From positions 1 to 19,591 of the forward strand of contig SFJN01000028.1 in assembly GCA_004555055.1 (NCBI GenBank): DNA of 19,591 nt. Reading direction: 5' to 3'. The position numbers and the translations under genes are program-made. The notes under the pieces are model-generated. The model did no database searches. It had not been told where the DNA came from and was given only the letters and a program-made list of their open reading frames with translations. Shown here in pieces: positions 13,759-19,591 of the stretch. Positions within the stretch are counted from its first letter, which is position 1; each line of letters starts with the position of its first letter. The DNA is from Bacteroidales bacterium (GTDB lineage: Bacteria; Bacteroidota; Bacteroidia; Bacteroidales; Bacteroidaceae).

Positions 13759-16629
13759 TCAGTGTGCTTCGAGCCAGTTCGTTCCGGTGCCGCATTCCGC
13801 GATAAGGGGTACCGACATCCGGTATGCACGCTCCATTTCGGAGGTGACAATCTGCCGCATACGGTCGAGCTCTTCAGGAATGACCGAGAAGTTGAGTTCG
13901 TCGTGTACCTGCAGCATCATCACGCTCTTCAGTCCTTCCTCGCGCATCCTCCGGTCGATGGCCACCATGGCGAGTTTGATGATGTCGGCGGCTGTGCCTT
14001 GGATGGGTGCGTTTACGGCATTCCGTTCGGCATATCCACGTACGGTGGCGTTTCGGCTGTTGATGTCCGGAAGGTATCTGCGTCGTCCGAATTCGGTGAC
14101 GATATACCCTTTTTCGCGTGCCTTCTCCACACATTTGGCCATGTAGGTCTTTACTTGCGGATAGGTTTCGAAATATCTGTCAATCAGTTCCTTTGCCTCG
14201 CTTCGGCTTACTTCCATCCTTTCGGCAAGTCCGAAGGCCGAGATGCCGTAGATGATGCCGAAATTCGCCGTCTTTGCCTTCCGCCGTTCGTCGCGCGAAA
14301 TCTCCTCGACAGGCTTCTTGAAGATGCGTGCTGCCGTGGCGGCGTGGATGTCTGCACCGGCGTTGAAGTCGTCGATCATCTTTTTGTCGCCGCTCAGATG
14401 CGCCATGATGCGTAGTTCGATCTGGGAGTAGTCGGCACTGAGGAACACGCATCCCTCTTCGGGGACGAAGACCCTGCGGATTTCCTTGCCGTCGTCGCCA
14501 CGGACGGGGATGTTCTGGAGGTTCGGGTTGCTCGAACTCAGTCGTCCGGTGGCCGTGACGGCCTGGTTGAAGGAGGTGTGGATGTGTCCGGTCGAAGGCT
14601 TGACCAGCTTTGGAAGTGCCTCGATGTAGGTGGAGAGGAGTTTCTTGAGGGCGCGGTGACGGAGGATGAGGTCGACAATGGGATGCTTGGTTCGAAGACC
14701 TTCGAGGACTTCTTCCGAGGTAGAGTATTGTCCGGTCTTCGTCTTCTTTGCCTTGTCGCTGATACGTAGTTTTTCGAAGAGAACGGCTCCCACCTGCCGC
14801 GGGCTGGTGAGCAGGAATTCCTCACCGGCAAGCTCATAGATCTGCTGTTCCAGTTCCTCCATGCGCGTGCGGAACTGGTTGCCGGTCTCGTTCAGTGCCT
14901 CTTCGTTGATGCGCACGCCATGTTGTTCCATGCGTGCGAGTACGGGCATGAGTGGCATTTCGATTTCCTCGAAGACGGATGTCACGCCCGTTTTCTTCAT
15001 CTCGTGTTTTAGCGGTTCCATGAGGCGGAGTGCGATGTCGGCATCTTCACATGCATAGTCGCGGATGTCTTCCGGCGGCAGGTCGCGCATGTTCTTCTGT
15101 CCCTTCCCGGCTTTGCCTATCAGTTCTTCGATGTGTATGGTGCGATAGTGGAGGTAAGTTTCGGCAAGGATGTCGAGATTGTGGTGAAGTTCGGGTTGGA
15201 TGACGTAGTGTGCGAGCATGGTGTCAAAAAATGGACCATTTACGTCAATGCCATATTTTGACATCACTGTGATGTCGTACTTCAGATTCTGTCCGACTTT
15301 CAGAATTTTCGGATTTTCCAGAGCCGCCTTGAAAATCGTTGCCATGCGGTGGGCTTTTTCGGTTTCACGTGGAACAGCCACGTACCACGCCTTTCCGGGA
15401 GCCGTTGCAAAGCTCATTCCCACCAATTCTGCGTCAATGGGGTCGACAGAGGTCGTTTCCGTGTCAAACGCGAAAAAATCCTTTGTCATCAAAATTCTAG
15501 AAAATTCGAGTGCATCCTGTTCATTATCAATAAGATTGTACTCTACTTCCCCCCTCTTAAACGCCTCGAGAAGGCCATCGGAATCCATCGCCTGGGCATC
15601 TGCCGGCAAATATTCGATTCTCGGAGCCTCATTTTCTTCCGTTTCGTAAAGTCCAGCAAACAAATCGCCCTCCATGGGTTCTTCCGTCTTTTTCCGTCCT
15701 TTTCGGGGTGGGGTAGCGTCGTCGGGAGCCGAACCCTGGAGTTTGGCGACGAGATTGCGGAATTCCAGTTGCGTGAAGATTTCCACCAGACGTTCGGTCT
15801 GTCGTGGTGCGGGGGTGAGGCTTTCGAAGTTGAGGTGCTCACCGTCGGGCATCAGGCAGCCCGCCTCCTGCAGGGGGACGTCGGTCTTGATGGTGGCGAG
15901 GAATTTCGAGAAGCGGATCTTTTCGGCGTTCTCCATGAGTTTCCGTCCGATGGCTCCTTTGATGCCAGGCGCAGCTTCGAGGAGAGCCTCGATGCTCTTG
16001 TACTCGGTGAGGAGTTTGATAGCCGTCTTTTCGCCCACCCCCGGACAGCCTGGGATATTGTCGGCGGCATCGCCCATCAGTCCGAGCATGTCGATTACCT
16101 GTTCCGTACGTTCAAGACCGTATTTGGCGCACACCTCTTCGGGACCCAGATGTTCCATGCCCTTCGCTCCGTTTCCCGGCCGACACATGGTGACGCCAGG
16201 GCGAACGAGCTGGGCATAGTCCTTGTCAGGTGTAATCATTTTCACTTCCACACCCTCTTCGGCGGCCATGATTGCTAGGGTGCCGATGACGTCGTCGGCC
16301 TCAAAGCCCGGGACTTCGATAACGGGAATGCCGTAGGCATTGATGATATCCTTGATATATGGTACCGCCCGTTTGATGTCTTCCGGTGTTGCTTCGCGCT
16401 GAGCCTTGTATTCGGGATACGCCTCGTGGCGGAAAGTTCCGCCGGCAGGGTCGAAAGCCACGGCTGCATAGTCCGGGTTGAAGGTGCGGAGGATGTCGTC
16501 GAGGGTATTGACGAAACCGAATACTGCCGAGGTGTTTTCACCCTTTGAATTCACGCGCGGGTTGCGTATAAAGGCATAGTATGCGCGGAAAATCAGGGCA
16601 TAAGCATCTAAGAGTACAAGTTTTTTCAT
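13759..16629 (-). CDS. polA: DNA polymerase I
   Basis: A 956-residue three-domain enzyme for Okazaki fragment maturation and repair. The N-terminal 5'-nuclease domain (about 1-290) begins MKKLVLLDAYALIFRAYYAF and has the acidic metal-binding runs FEADDVIG, TPDKDYAQLV and LMGDAADNIPG. A linker follows, then a 3'-5' exonuclease domain with motifs FAFDTETTSVD, GQNLKYDITVM and YACEDADIALR, so proofreading looks functional. Polymerase motifs are complete: A, DYSQIELRIMAH with D733; B, RRKAKTANFGIIYG with K786 and F790; C, LQVHDE with D910. Each is exactly 28 residues beyond its E. coli equivalent. The start at 16629 is the standard one and sits 22 bases from a TAnnTTTG box. The gene is divergent from the polyprenyl synthase gene and ends at a strong terminator. 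Confidence 0.98.
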   Translation of the reverse strand: MKKLVLLDAYALIFRAYYAFIRNPRVNSKGENTSAVFGFVNTLDDILRTFNPDYAAVAFDPAGGTFRHEAYPEYKAQREATPEDIKRAVPYIKDIINAYGIPVIEVPGFEADDVIGTLAIMAAEEGVEVKMITPDKDYAQLVRPGVTMCRPGNGAKGMEHLGPEEVCAKYGLERTEQVIDMLGLMGDAADNIPGCPGVGEKTAIKLLTEYKSIEALLEAAPGIKGAIGRKLMENAEKIRFSKFLATIKTDVPLQEAGCLMPDGEHLNFESLTPAPRQTERLVEIFTQLEFRNLVAKLQGSAPDDATPPRKGRKKTEEPMEGDLFAGLYETEENEAPRIEYLPADAQAMDSDGLLEAFKRGEVEYNLIDNEQDALEFSRILMTKDFFAFDTETTSVDPIDAELVGMSFATAPGKAWYVAVPRETEKAHRMATIFKAALENPKILKVGQNLKYDITVMSKYGIDVNGPFFDTMLAHYVIQPELHHNLDILAETYLHYRTIHIEELIGKAGKGQKNMRDLPPEDIRDYACEDADIALRLMEPLKHEMKKTGVTSVFEEIEMPLMPVLARMEQHGVRINEEALNETGNQFRTRMEELEQQIYELAGEEFLLTSPRQVGAVLFEKLRISDKAKKTKTGQYSTSEEVLEGLRTKHPIVDLILRHRALKKLLSTYIEALPKLVKPSTGHIHTSFNQAVTATGRLSSSNPNLQNIPVRGDDGKEIRRVFVPEEGCVFLSADYSQIELRIMAHLSGDKKMIDDFNAGADIHAATAARIFKKPVEEISRDERRKAKTANFGIIYGISAFGLAERMEVSRSEAKELIDRYFETYPQVKTYMAKCVEKAREKGYIVTEFGRRRYLPDINSRNATVRGYAERNAVNAPIQGTAADIIKLAMVAIDRRMREEGLKSVMMLQVHDELNFSVIPEELDRMRQIVTSEMERAYRMSVPLIAECGTGTNWLEAH

Positions 16630-16651
16630 TTTTTTCGTGATGTTTTGCCGT

Positions 16652-16659
16652 CAAAGATA
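16652..16659 (-). promoter_or_regulatory. Candidate -7 box for polA
   Basis: TATCTTTG on the minus strand, matching TAnnTTTG, 22 bases upstream of the polA ATG; leader about 15 bases. It lies in the 86-base divergent gap, 33 bases from the opposing candidate box. Confidence 0.55.
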
Positions 16660-16692
16660 CGAAAAGATGGCCATATGTACGGGAAAAATTCG

Positions 16693-16700
16693 TAATTTTG
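16693..16700 (+). promoter_or_regulatory. Candidate -7 box for the polyprenyl synthase gene
   Basis: TAATTTTG matches TAnnTTTG and ends 15 bases before the ATG at 16716, so transcription would begin only about 8-10 bases before the start codon. No good -33 TTTG is present. Confidence 0.5.
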
Positions 16701-16715
16701 CGCCTTGAATAGCCT

Positions 16716-17693
16716 ATGAAGTCCCAATTATTAGAAATACGACGTCCGATAGAGTCTGAGTTGGCACGCTATGCCACGCTCTTCGAGAAGGTGCTTAGCC
16801 ATAAAGAGAGCTTTATGGACAAGCCGTTGTCGCATGTCCGTGCCAAGAAGGGCAAGTTGATGCGTCCCATCCTCGTCCTGCTTATGGCTAAAGAATGGGG
16901 CGAGGTAGGTGAGACAGCGCTGCACAGCGCCGTTACGCTCGAACTTCTGCACACCGCATCCCTTGTTCACGATGATGTGGTGGACGAAAGCAACGAGCGT
17001 CGTGGCCAGCCCAGCCTCCACAAGGTCTATGACAACAAGGTGGCAGTGCTGCTTGGCGACTATATGCTTGCCCTTTCGCTCCATCAGGCTGCCTTGACAC
17101 AGCAGGTTGAAATCGTGGAAGAGGTGGCAAAACTCGGAGCTACGCTTTCGGAAGGCGAGATTCTGCAGTTGGCAAATGTGGAGCGTGAAGAACTTAGTGA
17201 GGAGGCTTATTTTGCCATTATCCGCAACAAGACGTCGGCACTTTTTTCCGCCTGTGGAAAACTTGGCGCTATGGCCCAGCATGCCGATGGTGAATACTGC
17301 CGGAAGGCGGCTAAATTCGGTGAAATCGTCGGTCTGTGTTTCCAAATCCGTGACGATATTTTTGACTATTTTGACGATGCCAGCATCGGGAAGCCTCGCG
17401 GAAACGATATGCGTGAGGGCAAACTGACGCTTCCTGTCATCTATGCCATCAACCATAGCGGTGACGTTGCTGCGCGCGAACTTGCACTCAAGGTGAAGCG
17501 TTTTGAGGCTGCAGCCGAAGACATTGCACAACTTATTGAGTTCACCAAGGAAAACGGCGGTATTGAATATGCCCGTCAGACGATGGAAAGTCTGCGCGCA
17601 GAGGCTGTGAACCTTGTCAGCGGTTTCCGCAATGCGGATGTCCGTCAGGCTCTTGAGCAGTATATCGACTTCGTAATCGGACGTGATTTCTGA
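16716..17693 (+). CDS. All-trans polyprenyl diphosphate synthase (IspB-like)
   Basis: A 325-residue enzyme that adds isopentenyl units to an allylic diphosphate to make a long all-trans chain, in Bacteroidales presumably the menaquinone side chain. The first aspartate-rich motif is DDVVD at 86-90 (in LVHDDVVDES), the second is DDIFD at 213-217 (in FQIRDDIFDYFDD). KLMRP at 47-51 and RRGQPS at 95-100 are also family sites, as is the KLTLP stretch after the second motif. Length matches IspB/HepT-type synthases. Chain length cannot be read from the motif alone. The start gives the standard N-terminus and a very short leader. The gene is divergent from polA and followed by a strong hairpin terminator. 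Confidence 0.95.
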   Translation: MKSQLLEIRRPIESELARYATLFEKVLSHKESFMDKPLSHVRAKKGKLMRPILVLLMAKEWGEVGETALHSAVTLELLHTASLVHDDVVDESNERRGQPSLHKVYDNKVAVLLGDYMLALSLHQAALTQQVEIVEEVAKLGATLSEGEILQLANVEREELSEEAYFAIIRNKTSALFSACGKLGAMAQHADGEYCRKAAKFGEIVGLCFQIRDDIFDYFDDASIGKPRGNDMREGKLTLPVIYAINHSGDVAARELALKVKRFEAAAEDIAQLIEFTKENGGIEYARQTMESLRAEAVNLVSGFRNADVRQALEQYIDFVIGRDF

Positions 17694-17732
17694 GTTGCAT
17701 GCCATTTGCACCCATTCAGTAAGCAATAAACT

Positions 17733-17772
17733 GACACCGGTATTTTCCCTAATTTGGGCAAATACCGGTGTC
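17733..17772 (+). terminator. Intrinsic terminator of the polyprenyl synthase gene
   Basis: A perfect 13-bp stem (GACACCGGTATTT at 17733-17745 with 17760-17772) and a 14-base loop are followed by TTGTCTTTG, a weak T-rich tail. It lies 40 bases past the stop. The stem could also stop transcription arriving on the minus strand from deoC. Confidence 0.82.
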
Positions 17773-17940
17773 TTGTCTTTGTGCTTCGGGCGGTAGTATC
17801 TCGCCGTTTTCTCTCGCTTTATATCTTCAAGCGGGGCACGTTTCAGATGTCTTCCGAGTCATTTTTTCAGCGCTGTCTTGTGTGTCTGTTTTCGCTGAAG
17901 GATGTTTCCTAAATTGTAGTGTTACAATCGGTTACGAAAA

Positions 17941-18834
17941 TCAAGCGAATGGAGTAATGTCCTCGCCTGTTACAGCCCTTGCCAGCAGGTTGGCCAGTCG
18001 GCTGGTTCCGATGCGGAACAGTCCTTTACCGATGTATTCCTCGCCCAGGATCTCGGCTACAATGGTGTAATAGTCCACCGCTTCGTCCACGGTTTTGATG
18101 CCTCCGGCAGCCTTGAAACCTACCCATCGGCCCGTCCGGTCGTGGTATTCCTTGATGGCCCGGCACATGGTGTAGGCAGCCTCCGGAGTAGCGGCTACCG
18201 AAACCTTTCCTGTGGAGGTTTTGATAAAGTCGGCGCCGGCATACATGGCCAGGATGCTCGCACGCTTTATCTGGTAGGCTGTTTTCAGTTCGCCTGTTTC
18301 GAGGATGACCTTCAGTGGGTGTTCGCCGCAAATGGCTTTCATCTCTTCTATTTCGTCGGTGCAGGTTTCGAAGTCCTCGCTCAGGAATGCGCCTACACTG
18401 AGCACCATATCTATCTCGTCGGCTCCGTCCTTCAGTGCGAGGGCGGTTTCGATGGTCTTCACCTCGAGGAAAGTCTGGCTGCTGGGGAATCCTCCGCTGA
18501 CACATGCCACACGCACACCGTCAGCTTCGAGAGTGTTGCTCACAATGGAGGCAAAGTTGGGGTAAACACAGATGGTGGCAAGGGGAGGAAGGTCGGGATA
18601 TTCGTTGCTCCAGCGGTTCACTTTTTCGGTAAAACGCATCACGCTTTCCTGACTGTCGGTGACGGTGAGGGTGGTCAGTTCGACGGTTCCCAACAGTTTC
18701 TGCAACACCTCAGGAGTGTTGTAGTAGGCGCGGTGCTCGTTGATGAGAGCCGTTACGGCCTCGTGTACCTGCATGTCGCTCATAGTCAGGTCGTAAAGGT
18801 CGAAAGCCTCGTAGTATTTATTTTTCTCTTCCAT
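17941..18834 (-). CDS. deoC: Deoxyribose-phosphate aldolase
   Basis: DERA cleaves 2-deoxyribose-5-phosphate to glyceraldehyde-3-phosphate and acetaldehyde in deoxynucleoside breakdown (cytoplasm). The 297-residue product holds the class I aldolase active site: DFIKTSTGK at 202-210 with the Schiff-base lysine K205, GFKAAGGIKT at 239-248 with K241, and DGADEIDMVLSVGA at 136-149 with D142. CVYPNFAS at 89-96 is also conserved. It is longer than the E. coli enzyme (259 residues), with an N-terminal extension of about 40 residues as in other Bacteroidetes forms. The stop leaves 125 bases to the dtd gene upstream. No deoxynucleoside phosphorylase or deoR gene is nearby. Just past the stop, ATTGTA/TACAAT (17913-17928) makes only a weak hairpin, not a clear terminator. 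Confidence 0.97.
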   Translation of the reverse strand: MEEKNKYYEAFDLYDLTMSDMQVHEAVTALINEHRAYYNTPEVLQKLLGTVELTTLTVTDSQESVMRFTEKVNRWSNEYPDLPPLATICVYPNFASIVSNTLEADGVRVACVSGGFPSSQTFLEVKTIETALALKDGADEIDMVLSVGAFLSEDFETCTDEIEEMKAICGEHPLKVILETGELKTAYQIKRASILAMYAGADFIKTSTGKVSVAATPEAAYTMCRAIKEYHDRTGRWVGFKAAGGIKTVDEAVDYYTIVAEILGEEYIGKGLFRIGTSRLANLLARAVTGEDITPFA

Positions 18835-18959
18835 ATTGTATTTGATGTTTTTGCATCGGATAGGGTAGTGTGGTGAACCCTTTGCAAAGCGTCTGTTAAA
18901 GGTTTTTCCGACGATTGTATGAAGCGGTTCTGTCCGAAATGGAATTCTCCTGCCGAAGT

Positions 18960-19412
18960 TTATTCTTTGTTTTTCGAATCGATGATGATGGTTACAGGTC
19001 CGTCATTGACAAGTTCCACCTGCATGTCTGCTCCGAATTCCCCTGTTGGGACAGGGCGTTGCAAGGTTTCTGAGAGCATGGCGACGAAGCGTTCGTATAG
19101 GGGGATGGCGATTTCGGGACCTGCAGCTTTTATATAGCTTGGCCGGTTTCCCTTTTTTGTGCTTGCAAACAGTGTGAACTGACTGACTACCAGTATGTTT
19201 CCACCATGGTCGAGAATGCTGAGGTTCATCACACCATCTGCATCGTCGAAGATGCGGAGGTTGCAGATTTTCTTCACCATCCATTCCAGGTCTGCCTCCG
19301 TATCTTCGGGGTGTACACCCACAAGGCAGAGTATTCCATGTCCGATTTCGCCTTTTTTTTCTCCGCTGATACTTACGCTTGCATGGCTTACGCGCTGAAG
19401 TACAGTACGCAT
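18960..19412 (-). CDS. dtd: D-aminoacyl-tRNA deacylase
   Basis: DTD hydrolyses D-amino acids (and glycine mis-attached to tRNA-Ala) from tRNA, protecting translation. The 150-residue product matches the family length and motifs: MRTVLQRVSHASVS at the N-terminus, SQFTLF at 77-82 (the SQxTx motif), KKGNRPS nearby, and NDGPVT at 136-141 (NxGPxT, the cross-subunit motif). The ATG at 19412 gives the standard N-terminus. deoC follows after 125 noncoding bases, plausibly in the same transcript. A candidate -7 box lies 51 bases upstream. 18835-18959 holds no recognisable gene. Confidence 0.97.
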   Translation of the reverse strand: MRTVLQRVSHASVSISGEKKGEIGHGILCLVGVHPEDTEADLEWMVKKICNLRIFDDADGVMNLSILDHGGNILVVSQFTLFASTKKGNRPSYIKAAGPEIAIPLYERFVAMLSETLQRPVPTGEFGADMQVELVNDGPVTIIIDSKNKE

Positions 19413-19463
19413 TTTTTTGATTTATTAAGAATATAAGGTGATTATTGCAAGGTTGAATTTGTG

Positions 19464-19471
19464 CAAAGTTA
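19464..19471 (-). promoter_or_regulatory. Candidate -7 box for dtd
   Basis: TAACTTTG on the minus strand matches TAnnTTTG, 51 bases upstream of the dtd ATG. No clear -33 TTTG. Confidence 0.45.
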
Positions 19472-19515
19472 CGGATTTTATGCTTTTGCCGTGGGTGGAA
19501 TCCCATAGTTTTTTG

Positions 19516-19523
19516 TAAATTTG
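19516..19523 (+). promoter_or_regulatory. Candidate -7 box for the right-edge gene
   Basis: TAAATTTG matches TAnnTTTG, 28 bases upstream of the ATG at 19552. A TTTG at 19485-19488 is 27 bases away, longer than the usual 19-21 base spacer. Confidence 0.5.
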
Positions 19524-19551
19524 TCCACAAAATTCTAAAATCAAAAGAGAT

Positions 19552-19591
19552 ATGTTTATGAATGTATTTCGGAAGACCCTTTTTCTGCTCC
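19552..19591 (+). CDS. 5' fragment of a gene, probably exported protein
   Basis: An open frame from ATG at 19552 (MFMNVFRKTLFLL) or 19558 runs off the window. Basic residues followed by a hydrophobic run suggest a signal peptide, and a TAnnTTTG box lies just upstream. In relatives uvrC is often near dtd, but the residues seen do not resemble it. Too short to identify. Confidence 0.4.
   Translation, partial: MFMNVFRKTLFLL

Noticed and set aside
1..19591. CRISPR array, tRNA, rRNA or insertion sequence
   Set aside because: No regularly spaced repeats, no recognisable tRNA cloverleaf or rRNA segment, and no transposase or integrase frame were seen by eye.

Overview
The window looks like a chromosomal segment of a Bacteroidales bacterium (Bacteroidaceae/Prevotellaceae-like). 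Evidence: several genes are preceded by the Bacteroidetes-type -7 box TAnnTTTG rather than by an E. coli-type promoter; Shine-Dalgarno sites are weak or absent; and most of the accessory genes encode Bacteroidetes-restricted lipoproteins (DUF4493 and PCMD families) with acidic residues just after the lipid-bearing cysteine. The genus cannot be fixed from sequence alone.

Left part (1-4067): a short repeat-like stretch at the left edge, then purE (minus), about 970 bp with no convincing gene but many inverted repeats, then a two-gene minus-strand unit, rpoN followed by a PAP2-like membrane protein, closed by a strong intrinsic terminator.

Centre (4068-13642): a seven-gene minus-strand operon bounded by the polA terminator upstream and its own terminator downstream. 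In transcription order: two DUF4493 lipoproteins (280 and 424 aa), a DUF4493+PCMD lipoprotein (595 aa), an outer-membrane beta-barrel candidate (299 aa), a PCMD lipoprotein with a different N-terminal scaffold (568 aa), a long DUF4493-type lipoprotein (608 aa) and a short DUF4493-like lipoprotein (232 aa). Two junctions are ATGA overlaps. All six lipoproteins carry a lipobox and an acidic surface-export-like signal. The five DUF4493-type proteins also share an N-terminal strand followed 7-12 residues later by an arginine, the layout seen in type V (FimA/Mfa1-like) pilin precursors. I infer a cell-surface assembly, perhaps a pilus-like or adhesive structure anchored with the barrel; this is the most interesting system in the window and its function is not established.

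Right part (13643-19591): housekeeping genes. polA (minus, proofreading and polymerase motifs intact) is divergent from a trans-polyprenyl diphosphate synthase (plus), which ends at a strong terminator. deoC and dtd follow on the minus strand, and the first codons of a plus-strand gene, probably exported, start at the right edge.
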